The notes under the pieces were generated by a model, which saw only the letters and a list, made by a program, of their open reading frames with translations, ran no database searches and had not been told where the DNA came from. Below are positions 16,368-25,995 of a DNA stretch of 46,720 nt, piece after piece; position 1 is the stretch's first letter; each line of letters begins with the position of its first letter. Source of the stretch: CAYNWK01 sp964400875 (lineage in GTDB: Bacteria; Chloroflexota; Anaerolineae; Anaerolineales; UBA4823). The DNA lies in contig CAYNWK010000014.1 of NCBI GenBank assembly GCA_964400875.1, forward strand, positions 1-46,720. Reading direction: 5' to 3'. A program made the position numbers and the translations under genes.

Positions 16368-16438
16368 CTGGGGGCGAAGGATTCGAACCTCCACATACGG
16401 ATTCAGAGTCCGCTGTCCTACCGTTAGACGAGCCCCCA
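16368..16438 (-). tRNA. tRNA-Gln (anticodon CUG)
   Basis: A 71-nt cloverleaf on the minus strand. The acceptor stem pairs TGGGGGC with GCCCCCA plus discriminator G. The anticodon arm is GCGGA-CTCTGAA-TCCGT with CTG in the 34-36 position, and the T arm holds GGTTCGAATCC. The 3' CCA is not encoded. It sits 30 bases downstream of gltX on the same strand, so the two may share a transcript. Confidence 0.96.
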
Positions 16439-16468
16439 GTGCTCAGGGCGCGTATTGTACCATCTTCA

Positions 16469-17983
16469 TTAAAAGCCGTCAAATTGCCCGGACTTGTCCA
16501 TCCCTTCCAGTGTCTCAGTGGCTCGCATTATGCGTTCCAAGACGGTCTCCTTGCCAATAATCGCCATCGTCTCGAACAGCGGCGGACTGACGCGTTGGGC
16601 GGTGACCGCGTTGCGTAGGAGTCCGAATAACTGCCCGGCTTTCAAGCCGAGCGCGTCGGCCAAATCGCGCATCGGCTGCTCGATGACCTCTGGCTTGATT
16701 TCGGCGTAGTTGTCCAGGAGATGGTAGGAACTGCGTAGGGCCTGGGCGGACTCGGCCGCGCTCATCTTTTTCCCGATCAGCGTGTCCGGCTCCGGATGGA
16801 CCTGCTCCTTGAAGAAGAAACCGGCGATCTCGACGCCCTCCTCCAGCGTTGTCATGCGCTCCTGGATGATCGGCGCGATGGCGAGCAGCTTTTCGTCATC
16901 CACGCGATAGCCGGCGGCCTCGAAGAAAGGTTTTATCCGCTGCGCCAGGTCGGCTATCTCCAGGTTGCGAATGTGCAGGCCGTTGAAGTGATCGAGCTTA
17001 GAGAAGTTGATCGCAGCAGGCGATGGTTTCAGACGATCGAGGCTGAACTTTTCGATCAAATCGGTCATCGTGAAGAATTCGGTGTGGTCGTCGTAGCTCC
17101 AGCCCATCAACGCGATCCAGTTAACTACCGCCTCTGGCAGGTAGCCCAACTCGCGCAGGTCCGTCAGGTAAATTGACTTGCCGTCTTTCATTAAATCCGA
17201 CGAGTCGCGTTTGCTCATCTTGCCTTTGCCGCTGGGCTTTAGAAACACCGAAAGGTGCACCCATTCGGGTTCTTCCCAGCCGAAAGCGCGCACGATATGC
17301 GCGTGAAGCGGGAAGGTAGGCAGCCACTCGGAGCCGCGAATGACGTGGGTGATGCCCATCAAGTGGTCGTCCACGATCGCCGCCAGGTGGTAGAGCGCCA
17401 GTCCATCCGATTTCACGATGATGTAGTCGTCCAGGTTGCGGTTTTCGACGGTGATCTCTCCGCGCAGCCTGTCGTAGACCGTTATCGATCCCTCTTGCGG
17501 GACTTTGAAGCGGATAACGTGGGTTTCACCGGCGTCCACCCGCGCCTGAGCCTCCTGTGGATCGATGACTCGGCAGTGGCTGTCGTAGCGAGGCGGTTCT
17601 TTGTGTTTTTGCTGTTCTGCGCGTACTTTCGCCAGCCGCTCCGGAGAGCAAAAGCAGTAATAAGCGTCACCTTGTTCGATCAATTGCCGGGCATGTTGCA
17701 GATATATATCTTTCCGTTCGGACTGGTGGTAAGGTGCATGCGGGCCGCCTATATCCGGTCCTTCCTCCCACACCAACCCTAGCCAGTGCAAACTATCGAT
17801 AAGCTCATCTTCTGATTCTGGTTTGTAGCGCTTGCGATCGGTGTCCTCGATGCGCAGGATGAACTCCCCGCCAGTTTGCTGCGCCAGGAGGTAATCGTAC
17901 AGCGCTGTGCGACCGCTGCCCAGGTGCGTGCGGCCCGTTGGCGAAGGGGCGAAACGCACCCGGGCCGGTTTCAATGCCGTCAT
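16469..17983 (-). CDS. gltX: Glutamyl-tRNA synthetase
   Basis: Charges tRNA-Glu with glutamate, and in organisms without glutaminyl-tRNA synthetase also tRNA-Gln, which is then amidated by GatCAB. The 504 residues carry the class I HIGH-equivalent HLGSG (20-24, inside FAPSPTGRTHLGSGRTAL), RIEDTDR near 44-50, and KMSKR at 255-259. The C-terminal anticodon-binding helical domain is complete. It lies downstream of rodA on the same strand (88-base gap) and just upstream of tRNA-Gln(CUG). Whether it is discriminating cannot be decided by eye. Confidence 0.96.
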   Translation of the reverse strand: MTALKPARVRFAPSPTGRTHLGSGRTALYDYLLAQQTGGEFILRIEDTDRKRYKPESEDELIDSLHWLGLVWEEGPDIGGPHAPYHQSERKDIYLQHARQLIEQGDAYYCFCSPERLAKVRAEQQKHKEPPRYDSHCRVIDPQEAQARVDAGETHVIRFKVPQEGSITVYDRLRGEITVENRNLDDYIIVKSDGLALYHLAAIVDDHLMGITHVIRGSEWLPTFPLHAHIVRAFGWEEPEWVHLSVFLKPSGKGKMSKRDSSDLMKDGKSIYLTDLRELGYLPEAVVNWIALMGWSYDDHTEFFTMTDLIEKFSLDRLKPSPAAINFSKLDHFNGLHIRNLEIADLAQRIKPFFEAAGYRVDDEKLLAIAPIIQERMTTLEEGVEIAGFFFKEQVHPEPDTLIGKKMSAAESAQALRSSYHLLDNYAEIKPEVIEQPMRDLADALGLKAGQLFGLLRNAVTAQRVSPPLFETMAIIGKETVLERIMRATETLEGMDKSGQFDGF

Positions 17984-18071
17984 CTACTTCAGACTCCTTC
18001 TCGAAAGATCGGTTACCGCGTTTGAAATCTCCGCCAGGAATACATCAAGGCGCAGTTCGATCTGGTTCAGA

Positions 18072-19175
18072 TTAAAAATCCAATGATTTGTGGCGGATGA
18101 TTACGCTTTCCACAAGCCCAATGCCCACCATCAAGGTGAGCAAAGCACTTCCTCCGTAGCTGATAAAGGGTAGCGGCAAGCCTGTGGCAGGGATCATATT
18201 CAAATTGACGCCGATATTAACCATCGCCTGGAAGGCGATCAGGGTGGCGACGCCGTAGCAGATCAAGGCGCCGAAGGTGTCTCGCGCCATACGAGCCGCG
18301 CGCAGGCAGCGGTAGATCACGAAGAAAAGCAGGGCGATCACCAGGACGGTGCCTACGAAGCCAAACTCCTCGGCCATCGCGGAAAAGATGAAGTCGGAAT
18401 GGCGGATCTTTAAAAAGCGCAGCTGTACTTGTGATCCGTGACCGTAGCCCTGCCCCAACCAGCTACCTGAGCCGATGCTGATCAGTGCCTGCTGCAAGTT
18501 GTAGAGCTCACCATGCCGGGCGTTGGGATCGGGGAACAGGAAGTTCAGGATGCGCAGTTGCTGGTAGTCCTCTAAAAATGGGAAGCTGATGAAGGGCAGC
18601 GCAACGCCGGCGCCGGTAAACATGAGCAGGTGTTTGATGCGCAAACCGCTGGCCCACAGCAGGGCAAACCAGATCACCATGATCACGATTGAAGTGCTCA
18701 GGTTGGGCTGCAGCACGATCCAGAGGACGATGCCCAGGGTATAAATCAGGCTGCGAAAAATCCAGCCTAGCTCATGGATGTGGTCCTGGTTTCGGGAGAA
18801 GAAATCCGCCAGCACCAGCACGATCACGATCTTGGCAGGTTCGGAGGGCTGGATGAAGAAGAATTGGGTCTCGAACCAGCGCGCAGAACCGAAAAGCGTT
18901 GTGCCTATAATGTAGAGCACGATCAGGATGCCCATCATACCCAGGTATATTGGGCGGCTTAGGGAGGACCACAGATGGTAATCGACGTACGTGAAGCCCA
19001 GCAGCACCACGAAGCCGATCACAGCAAAGATGATCTGCCGCTGATCGTGCTCGGCAAGGTCGATGTTGCCGGCGATAGCCGAACGGATCATGGTGATGCC
19101 GAAAATAGCTAAGATGGCGACGGCGCCAAGTAGCCAAAAATCGAAGTGGCGCCAGGAAGTTCCTTGATTACCCAT
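18072..19175 (-). CDS. rodA: Rod-shape-determining SEDS peptidoglycan polymerase RodA
   Basis: A 367-residue polytopic membrane protein of the SEDS family, which polymerises lipid II glycans together with a class B penicillin-binding protein. Ten or so hydrophobic segments are visible. Signature stretches are WFETQFFFIQPSEPAKI, LQPNLSTSIVI, SGSWLGQGYGHGSQ, and NLNMIPATGLPLPFISYGGS near the C-terminus. Assignment to RodA rather than FtsW rests on its place at the end of an mreBCD-PBP2-minCDE block. It is 60 bases downstream of minE. Confidence 0.92.
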   Translation of the reverse strand: MGNQGTSWRHFDFWLLGAVAILAIFGITMIRSAIAGNIDLAEHDQRQIIFAVIGFVVLLGFTYVDYHLWSSLSRPIYLGMMGILIVLYIIGTTLFGSARWFETQFFFIQPSEPAKIVIVLVLADFFSRNQDHIHELGWIFRSLIYTLGIVLWIVLQPNLSTSIVIMVIWFALLWASGLRIKHLLMFTGAGVALPFISFPFLEDYQQLRILNFLFPDPNARHGELYNLQQALISIGSGSWLGQGYGHGSQVQLRFLKIRHSDFIFSAMAEEFGFVGTVLVIALLFFVIYRCLRAARMARDTFGALICYGVATLIAFQAMVNIGVNLNMIPATGLPLPFISYGGSALLTLMVGIGLVESVIIRHKSLDF

Positions 19176-19235
19176 AAGATAAGTAGAATTCTGGTAGGTT
19201 CGAAAGGGTTATACCCGCCCAATCCCACGGATAGG

Positions 19236-19505
19236 TTAACTTAAACGCCTACGCCCGGTTCGCTGGAGGGGGATATCGGCAATCAACCTTTGTTCACGAC
19301 CTTCTTGAGTCATCTCGATCCGCACGCTGGCTGGATCAATCTCAATATAGCGGGAGATAGTTTCGATCAACTCGTCTTTCAGCTGTTCCATTTTGCCGGG
19401 ATTAAAATCCGTGCGGTCGTGGATCAGCACCAATTGTAAGCGTTCTTTAGCCTGTTGGGCGCTTTTTCGTTCTCTACCGAAGATGCGGCTCAGGAAATCA
19501 TTCAT
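19236..19505 (-). CDS. minE: Cell division topological specificity factor MinE
   Basis: An 89-residue protein, the normal MinE size. The N-terminus (MNDFLSRIFGRE) is an amphipathic membrane/MinD-binding helix, the central KERLQLVLIHDR strand is the MinD contact region, and the rest is the dimerisation domain with IEIDPASVRIEM. It stimulates MinD ATPase and restricts MinCD to the poles. It follows minD by 4 bases, so the pair should be translationally coupled. Confidence 0.93.
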   Translation of the reverse strand: MNDFLSRIFGRERKSAQQAKERLQLVLIHDRTDFNPGKMEQLKDELIETISRYIEIDPASVRIEMTQEGREQRLIADIPLQRTGRRRLS

Positions 19506-19509
19506 TGCC

Positions 19510-20310
19510 TTAACCTCTCGGTTTTATCAAGCGGCCCAAATACCCAAACAAACCGCCTTTTTCTTCCAGGTCCATAAAGGGAACCTCCTCACCGCGGATC
19601 CGGCGGGCAATATTGCGAAAAGCCTGACCGGCGCGGTTGTTGCCGTCCAGGGCGATGGGCATGCCCCGGTTGGTGCTTAGAATCACCGATTCATCCTCGG
19701 GAATGATCCCGAGCAACTCAATCGCCAGGAGTTCGATGACGTCATCCGGTGAAAGCATCTCCTCCCGGCGTACCATATCCATTTTGACCCGGTTGATGAT
19801 CAACCGCCCAGGACCTTTTTCTTCAGCTTCGATCAAACCAATAATGCGGTCTGCATCGCGCACTGCCGAGATTTCGGGGTTGGTGATCACGATAATCGAG
19901 TCGGCGGGAGCAGTGGCGTTGCGGAAGCCGCGTTCGATGCCGGCGGGGGAGTCGATAAAGATCCAATCATTATCCGGGCGCAGCTCATCGGCCAGGCGGA
20001 CCATGTCGCTTGGGGAGATGGCGCTTTTATCCCGCGTTTGCGCTGCAGGGATCAAGAACAGTTCAGGCATGCGTTTATCCCGGATCATCGCCTGCCGCAG
20101 CCTGCAACGGCCTTCGATCACATCGACCAGGTCGTAAACGATGCGGTTTTCCAGTCCCATAACGACGTCGAGGTTGCGCAGGCCGATATCCGCGTCGATG
20201 CAGACCACCCTGTCTCCGGTCGCGGCAAGGGCCGCGGCCAGGTTGGCAGTAGCGGTCGTTTTGCCAACGCCTCCTTTTCCGGATGTAATTGTGATTACTT
20301 TCCCTGGCAT
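19510..20310 (-). CDS. minD: Septum site-determining ATPase MinD
   Basis: A 266-residue deviant Walker A ATPase (SGKGGVGKTT near residues 10-19) that recruits MinC to the membrane. The switch regions DADIGLRNLD and DSPAGIE are present. The C-terminal KGGLFGYLGRLIKPRG is the amphipathic membrane-targeting helix, which separates MinD from soluble ParA or CooC relatives. It lies between minC and minE. AAGGGA precedes the start. Confidence 0.95.
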   Translation of the reverse strand: MPGKVITITSGKGGVGKTTATANLAAALAATGDRVVCIDADIGLRNLDVVMGLENRIVYDLVDVIEGRCRLRQAMIRDKRMPELFLIPAAQTRDKSAISPSDMVRLADELRPDNDWIFIDSPAGIERGFRNATAPADSIIVITNPEISAVRDADRIIGLIEAEEKGPGRLIINRVKMDMVRREEMLSPDDVIELLAIELLGIIPEDESVILSTNRGMPIALDGNNRAGQAFRNIARRIRGEEVPFMDLEEKGGLFGYLGRLIKPRG

Positions 20311-20339
20311 CTCGTTCCCTTCAACCTATTGAGTATTGT

Positions 20340-21056
20340 TTAGAGGAAAATACGTCGTTTTTCTCCCGGATTCCAGGGCTCTGCGATGACCTGTCCGCCC
20401 TCGAGCTTGGCCAACTCGGGTTGAGATTTACCGCGCCGTTTCGGTGAGGTAGCGATCTTGCCGGCAATACGCAGCTGGGTAGGAGAAAGATCTAACGCGC
20501 AGACCACGGCATCCTCGTTGCCGGCCGCGCCGGCATGGACGACTCCGCGGAGACGCCCCCAGACTACCACGTCCCCGCCCGCGACGATCTCAGCGCCTGG
20601 GTTTACGTCGCCAATAACCACGACATGCCCCTTGTTCTGCAAACTGAACCCCGAGCGCAGCGTACGGCGCACAAGGACCGCTTCGTCGCCGGTCAGGGCG
20701 GTCTCCGTAGGCTGGGTTGTACGTTCTGGGCTGGGCTTAGTGATGCGTGTAGCCAATCCTAGTGTCTGGGCGGTTTGTTCCGTGACCGGTGAACGGCTCA
20801 GGATCGCCCACAGGCTCAACCCTTTCTCCAGCAGTAAATCCCGTAGGCTACCAAGTTCGGCAGCTCTTAAAACATGGTTGCCTACGTCGATAATCAATCG
20901 CCCGCCGCTTAAAAACTCAGCTTGCTGCTCGATATGTTCGAGGAAGGCAGCGCGGACCTCCGGCCAGTCTCCTTCCCCGAGGGTGATCAGCAGTCCTTCG
21001 CGAATCCCTTTGATCCTGACACTGGGCGGCGCTTCCATCCGGTGATTACCCCGCAT
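20340..21056 (-). CDS. minC: Septum site-determining protein MinC
   Basis: A 238-residue FtsZ-assembly inhibitor. The N-terminal FtsZ-binding domain spans about residues 10-100. The C-terminal beta-helix domain has the repeats HVVVIGDVNPGAEIVAGGDV and VWGRLRGVVHAGA that bind MinD. The start could be the ATG at 21056 or an internal ATG five codons later. It is the first min gene, 111 bases downstream of the PBP2 gene. Confidence 0.92.
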   Translation of the reverse strand: MRGNHRMEAPPSVRIKGIREGLLITLGEGDWPEVRAAFLEHIEQQAEFLSGGRLIIDVGNHVLRAAELGSLRDLLLEKGLSLWAILSRSPVTEQTAQTLGLATRITKPSPERTTQPTETALTGDEAVLVRRTLRSGFSLQNKGHVVVIGDVNPGAEIVAGGDVVVWGRLRGVVHAGAAGNEDAVVCALDLSPTQLRIAGKIATSPKRRGKSQPELAKLEGGQVIAEPWNPGEKRRIFL

Positions 21057-21167
21057 TACGCACTCGCCTGCGACCGGTCAACCGGCGCAGGTGAACATAT
21101 CCTAAGCGGCGATTATAGCACAAACGTACACTGGGGATTGCCATGGCAGGCGCCAGATGTATCCCTA

Positions 21168-23264
21168 TCATGGGGTAATACCTTGAGCTGTATCGGCTGC
21201 TTTCAATTCGAAATAAGCTTGCAAGACTTGACGGACGATAGGCCCGGCAACAGTCGCACCCTCACCGCCGTTATAGACGAAGGCGACCACCGCGATTTCT
21301 GGATCGTCGAAGGGTGCGTAAGCCACGGTCCAGGCGTGTGTCGGCCACTGCCCAAACTTACATAAGTTCTTCTCGTTGGCGTACTTATCGCAGTACTCAG
21401 CCGTTCCGGTTTTTCCCGCCGCGGCAATATTTGCCGTGTCAAACTCATTGGCCAGGGTACCTTCGGTCACCGCCAGTCGCATTCCTTCCTGAACTTTCTC
21501 AATCACCCATGGTTCAACGGTCTTTTTCTCACCGGTGATCTTATTTTCACACCCTCCCAGACCGCCCGGATCGTTGATCACGTCGATCATGGGGTCCTGG
21601 GTGATGTCCCAAAGCGGATCCGGCATAAAGCCTTTTACCAGATTCCCCTCGCCATCGGTAAGTTGGTGCAGGATCGTCGGTCGGGCCATCACACCGTCGT
21701 TGGCGATAATCGAGGCGGAGAGCAGCACTTGGAGCGGTGTGGCGACCACGTAACCCTGCCCGACGCTGGCAATATAAGTATCGCCGGTTGACCAGTTCTC
21801 GCCGTGCGTGATCCGCTTCCAGGTTGGGTCTGGGACCAGGCCATCTTCGACCAGTGGCAGCTCGATCCCGGGGTAGGAGCCGTAACCCATTGCGCGCGCG
21901 TACGTGCCCAGCCGGCAGATACCCAGGCCCACGGGGATCTCATCTTCGAAACCACCGCCCAATTTGTAGAAGCATACATTGCTCGAGTTTGACAGACAAT
22001 GGACGAAATCGAGCTGGCCGAATCCTTCCGGCCGCTCGTCGTAGATCCAATCGACGAAATCGCGCGTTCGTCCGATATCGTTTGCGGTGAACGTCTCGTT
22101 GACGACCAGTTTGCCCGGGGTTTTGATGATCTGGTCCGGTGTGACCACGCCCTCGTTGAGTGCGCCGATGGCGGTAACCAGCTTGAAGACTGAACCAGCC
22201 GGCACCTCATCTGCTACCGCGTGGTTGAGCAGGGGGTTGCGCGGGTCAGCGGCGAGTTGTTCGTAATAATATTGGGGGATTACCCGGGAAAGCCGGTTGT
22301 TCTCGTAAGTAGGGTAGGAGACCATGGCCAGGATCTCGCCGGTGCGCGGGTTCATGGCGATAACTACGCCGCTGGTGGAAAGCGTTTGTCCCAGGTACGT
22401 ATTCCAGAAATTGATCTCGCCGGTCAGGATGGCTTCGGCTACGCTCTGAAGCCGGGTATCGATGGTTAGTTCGAGGTTGAATCCCGGGGTTGGCGCGATC
22501 GGCGGAGCGACATCGCGCAAGATCTGGCCGCCTACGTCTACCTCAACTTCCCGCAGCCCATTTTTCCCCGCCAGGAAGCTTTGAAAATAACGTTCGACCC
22601 CGGCGTAGCCAACTTTATCCCGATTTGGGACAAACCCTCGGTTGACAAAATAGTCTTCCTCGGCAGCCGAGATTGGACCAAGGAAGCCGATCATCGAGGC
22701 GGTCAGCGAGCCCGTGGGGTAATCCCGTACTGACTCGACCTCGATACCAACGCCGGGCCAGTCAATGGCGTGCTCCTTAACGACCATGGCTAATTCCTGG
22801 TCTATGTCGCACAATACCTTTACCGGTTCGTAAGGCGCGGTGGTCTCTCCGTAGTTTACGATTTGGGTGATGCCGTGTTCAGACAGGCAGGGTACGTAAG
22901 GGTCCTCTGGGGTGACTTCGCCCAGGTTGATGGGCACGTTGAGCATTTCGGAGAGCTGGCGGTAGATCTCCTGGATGGCGCCTTCATCATCCGGAAGTTG
23001 AGCCGGCGTAATCACTACGTTGTAGGCGGGGATGTTGCGAGCCAGGACGAACCCGTTGCGGTCGAGGATGACGCCCCGCTGCGCTGGTGTGTTGATCTCG
23101 CTGATGCGGTTTTCTTCAGCGATCGCCGCGTACTCAGGGCCTTGCAGGATCTGGTAAGCGAACAGGCGGGTGATATAAATCAGGAATACCCCTGCCACGA
23201 CGAAGATAAATACCGCGATCCGCCAGGGCTGGATATTGTTATGCAGTCTGGAATTACCGTTCAT
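21168..23264 (-). CDS. mrdA: Penicillin-binding protein 2 (class B transpeptidase)
   Basis: A 698-residue PBP2-type transpeptidase that cross-links peptidoglycan during elongation as partner of RodA. One N-terminal membrane segment (about 16-36) is followed by the pedestal domain with RGVILDRNG near 63-70. The catalytic motifs are S358-VF-K361, S427-S-N429 and K618-T-G620. Insertions around 120-155 and 545-585 make it longer than the E. coli enzyme (633). Several Cys lie outside the membrane (for example C423, C431, C571). It is separated from mreD by 182 bases with no gene. Confidence 0.94.
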   Translation of the reverse strand: MNGNSRLHNNIQPWRIAVFIFVVAGVFLIYITRLFAYQILQGPEYAAIAEENRISEINTPAQRGVILDRNGFVLARNIPAYNVVITPAQLPDDEGAIQEIYRQLSEMLNVPINLGEVTPEDPYVPCLSEHGITQIVNYGETTAPYEPVKVLCDIDQELAMVVKEHAIDWPGVGIEVESVRDYPTGSLTASMIGFLGPISAAEEDYFVNRGFVPNRDKVGYAGVERYFQSFLAGKNGLREVEVDVGGQILRDVAPPIAPTPGFNLELTIDTRLQSVAEAILTGEINFWNTYLGQTLSTSGVVIAMNPRTGEILAMVSYPTYENNRLSRVIPQYYYEQLAADPRNPLLNHAVADEVPAGSVFKLVTAIGALNEGVVTPDQIIKTPGKLVVNETFTANDIGRTRDFVDWIYDERPEGFGQLDFVHCLSNSSNVCFYKLGGGFEDEIPVGLGICRLGTYARAMGYGSYPGIELPLVEDGLVPDPTWKRITHGENWSTGDTYIASVGQGYVVATPLQVLLSASIIANDGVMARPTILHQLTDGEGNLVKGFMPDPLWDITQDPMIDVINDPGGLGGCENKITGEKKTVEPWVIEKVQEGMRLAVTEGTLANEFDTANIAAAGKTGTAEYCDKYANEKNLCKFGQWPTHAWTVAYAPFDDPEIAVVAFVYNGGEGATVAGPIVRQVLQAYFELKAADTAQGITP

Positions 23265-23446
23265 CTCATTTAATCTTACTTACCAGTACTAAGAGTCAAC
23301 AAAATCTAGTCTTAAACAAATTTTGTGAAACGCAATTAACCGGGAGTGCAGGATATTTGGACTATTGATGCCAGCCCAAAAATGACAATCCTCGTCCAAT
23401 GGCAGAAGTCCAAGAAATTAATCATACCGCAACATTGATCGATCGA

Positions 23447-23947
23447 TCAAATCTCGATCTCTTCTGGGTAGATCCAGTTTGCCAGGTCTCCGATCAGGGC
23501 GTACATTGGCACAACCAGGATTAGATTCAACAGTGCGCTGGGCAGGGTAATGGTGTTTAAGGCCATGTCCCAGGGGATTGGCGTTCCACTGAGCTGCAGG
23601 GCGGCGATGGTCATCGCATGGGTGATCAACGTGCCGACAAAGGTAGCTGTAAACATACCCAGGATACGCACACCCCAGAGGCGTTGCCGTAGGAGAACGG
23701 CGATAAGGGTAGTGAGCAGATAGCCTGCCAGGATTGCCAGGAGCGGGACGGCGGAAACCACGCTTACCAAGAGGCTGCCGACTATCGACCACTGCCAGGC
23801 TGTGCGAACGCGTTCCTGCACCGCCCAGGCGACTAATGCAAGCAGCACCAGGTCCGCGGTGCCCTGGATCAGCGCTATCCGGCTCACGATGGCGGATTGC
23901 AGGATCAGCAGCAGGCCCAAAATGGGTATGGCGATTAAAGTTGCCAT
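23447..23947 (-). CDS. mreD: Rod-shape-determining membrane protein MreD
   Basis: A 166-residue, highly hydrophobic protein with about five membrane segments and the usual MreD size. It belongs to the elongasome that links MreB filaments to PBP2/RodA. Assignment relies on position 27 bases after mreC as well as on the hydrophobic profile, since MreD is poorly conserved. Confidence 0.85.
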   Translation of the reverse strand: MATLIAIPILGLLLILQSAIVSRIALIQGTADLVLLALVAWAVQERVRTAWQWSIVGSLLVSVVSAVPLLAILAGYLLTTLIAVLLRQRLWGVRILGMFTATFVGTLITHAMTIAALQLSGTPIPWDMALNTITLPSALLNLILVVPMYALIGDLANWIYPEEIEI

Positions 23948-23974
23948 GGGAACGAAGGTTCGATCGGCGCTGTG

Positions 23975-24817
23975 TCAGGGCGCGCTGGGTGTGGGGATAA
24001 GGGGGGAGATGTCCACGGGCCGGAAGTTGGTAATCACCAGCACGATATCCAGCTGGGAGAAATCGGCGACCGGTTGGACGGAGGCGCTTTGAAACAAATC
24101 GAAGGGCCGGGAGCGCACGCTGGTGATCTGCCCGACGACGATGTTCGCCGGGTAACTGCCTCCCAGCCCGGAAGTCAGCACCAGGTCGCCTGGCTGCACA
24201 CTGGTATCCAGGGGGATCTCGACCACGTTGATCTCGCCGGTGATCGAACCTTCCAGGCTGGCTTCAGCCTCGGACGGTTGAATGACAACGTTTATGGCGA
24301 CGGCCGGGTCGGTGATCAGCTGGACGCTGGCTGCGCCCGCCGTGACCGCTGCGATGCGCCCGATCAAGCCTTGTTGGGATACCACCGGCATACCGCGCTG
24401 CAAGCCGTCGTCAGAGCCGCGGTTGATGATCACATAATGTAGAAAGGGGCTGGGATCCCGGCCGATGACTGCCGCAGAAAGATACTCATTCTCCGGATGC
24501 GCGCGGGCGAAATCCAGCAAGGCCGAGAGTACCTCCAGTTCTGAATTCTGCTGCTGGAGTTCGATAATTTGAGCCTGCAGTTGGGCGATCTCCGCCTCTA
24601 ATTCGGCGTTTTGCAGCCTGAGCAAGGTAACGTCTCGAGGGGTGTTGATGAAATCCTGGAGTGCCAGGTAGCGGGTCGAGATCCAGGTTTGCACGCCGAC
24701 GAAGGGTGAAAGCGCCAGGCGCGAGAAAGTGGACAGGTAGCCGCTTAGCGCCAGTGCCAGGATGCCGACGACGATGATCGTCAAGATGACGGTTTGAAAA
24801 GTGCGCGGGGAGTTCAT
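23975..24817 (-). CDS. mreC: Rod-shape-determining protein MreC
   Basis: A 280-residue bitopic protein. One membrane helix (about 7-28) is followed by a coiled coil near residues 60-95 (LQNAELEAEIAQLQAQIIEL) and a beta-barrel domain with VIGRDPSPFLHYVIINRGS and GMPVVSQQGLIGRI. It activates PBP2-RodA outside the membrane. Its start overlaps the mreB stop by 4 bases (ATGA), so translation is coupled. Confidence 0.93.
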   Translation of the reverse strand: MNSPRTFQTVILTIIVVGILALALSGYLSTFSRLALSPFVGVQTWISTRYLALQDFINTPRDVTLLRLQNAELEAEIAQLQAQIIELQQQNSELEVLSALLDFARAHPENEYLSAAVIGRDPSPFLHYVIINRGSDDGLQRGMPVVSQQGLIGRIAAVTAGAASVQLITDPAVAINVVIQPSEAEASLEGSITGEINVVEIPLDTSVQPGDLVLTSGLGGSYPANIVVGQITSVRSRPFDLFQSASVQPVADFSQLDIVLVITNFRPVDISPLIPTPSAP

Positions 24818-25881
24818 GAGTGCCGCGTGCTGCCACGTTCCAGTCCTACCAGCAACATGCGCAAGTTATCGTAGTCTTCCAGGATCATGCCGGCGCCGCG
24901 CGCCACGCAGGTCATCGGGTCTTCCGCCACCCAAACTCGCACGTGGATCTCGTCGGTGAGCCGTCGGTCCAGCCCGCGCAGTAGCGAGCCGCCACCGGCA
25001 AGGCAAATTCCGGTTTCCATCAAGTCGGCGACGATCTCTGGCGGCGCTTCATCCAGGGCATCTTTAACGGTGTCTACGATGGTTTGAACCGACCCGGAGA
25101 TGGCTTCTCGGATCTCCACGGAAGAGATTTCGACCGAGTCCGGTAAGCCGGTGACCAGGTTGCGGCCGCGTAGGCTCATCGTCTTCTCTTCCGGCAGGTG
25201 ATAGGCGGAGCCAATGGCAATTTTTGCCTGTTCCCCCATCCGTTCGCCGATTAACAAATTGTATTTATTCCGCATATACTGAACGATTTCCAGGTCCATC
25301 TCATCCCCGGCGACCCGCAGCGAGCGGGACACCACCACGCCGCCCATCGAGAGCATAGCGACTTCTGTGGTACCGCCCCCAATGTCGACGACCATGCTGC
25401 CGCGAATTTCGGCGATGGGCAAGCCAGCACCCAGCGCCGCAGCCACTGGTTCTTCGATCAGGCCTACCTCGCGCGCCCCGGCCGACATGGCGGCGTCGTA
25501 AACGGCGCGTTTCTCAACTTCCGTAACACCGGAAGGGATGCCAATAACAACACGTGGGCGGGGGACGGGGACGATGCTTTGCTGGTGCGCTTTACCGATA
25601 AAGTATTCCAGCATTGCTTCGGTGATTTCAAATTCGGAGATGACGCCGTCTCTTAACGGACGAACCGCAATAATGTTGGCCGGGGTGCGTCCGACCATCT
25701 CTTTCGCTTCGACGCCTATCGCTTTAGGCTCCCGGGTACGCTTATCGATCGCCACCCAGGAAGGTTCATTGATGACGATACCCTTCCCGCGTACGTTTAC
25801 TAAAGTGTTTGCGGTACCCAGGTCGATTCCGATATCAAGTGAGAAAAACCCCAACAACCAATTCAGGGGATTAAAAGCCAA
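24814..25881 (-). CDS. mreB: Rod-shape-determining actin homologue MreB
   Basis: A 355-residue bacterial actin. Residues 16-25 (DIGIDLGTAN) form the first phosphate-binding loop, MVVDIGGGTTEVA the second, and ETGICLAGGGSLLRGL the adenosine-binding region. The start is TTG at 25881, with AAGGAG about 8 bases upstream. It is the first gene of the block that continues through mreC, mreD, PBP2, minCDE and rodA. An extended -10 element lies about 105 bases upstream. Confidence 0.95.
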   Translation of the reverse strand: MAFNPLNWLLGFFSLDIGIDLGTANTLVNVRGKGIVINEPSWVAIDKRTREPKAIGVEAKEMVGRTPANIIAVRPLRDGVISEFEITEAMLEYFIGKAHQQSIVPVPRPRVVIGIPSGVTEVEKRAVYDAAMSAGAREVGLIEEPVAAALGAGLPIAEIRGSMVVDIGGGTTEVAMLSMGGVVVSRSLRVAGDEMDLEIVQYMRNKYNLLIGERMGEQAKIAIGSAYHLPEEKTMSLRGRNLVTGLPDSVEISSVEIREAISGSVQTIVDTVKDALDEAPPEIVADLMETGICLAGGGSLLRGLDRRLTDEIHVRVWVAEDPMTCVARGAGMILEDYDNLRMLLVGLERGSTRHS

Positions 25882-25986
25882 TACGGGCTCCTTTGTGTTT
25901 GGAATTCAGGCGGCGACGTAACCAGGATGGCTTTTGGTACCCGGATACCATTTGTGATAGACGACACATCCTCAAATTCAGCCGTG

Positions 25987-25995
25987 ATTATACCA
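25987..25995 (-). promoter_or_regulatory. Extended -10 promoter candidate for mreB
   Basis: On the minus strand the sequence is TGGTATAAT, a perfect -10 with a TGn extension. No -35 match is seen at 16-18 bases because a hairpin repeat begins at 25996. The predicted leader is about 100 bases. Confidence 0.5.

Noticed and set aside
19510..20310. CooC-type nickel ATPase for CODH maturation
   Set aside because: The P-loop ATPase has the MinD membrane-targeting helix and lies between minC and minE.
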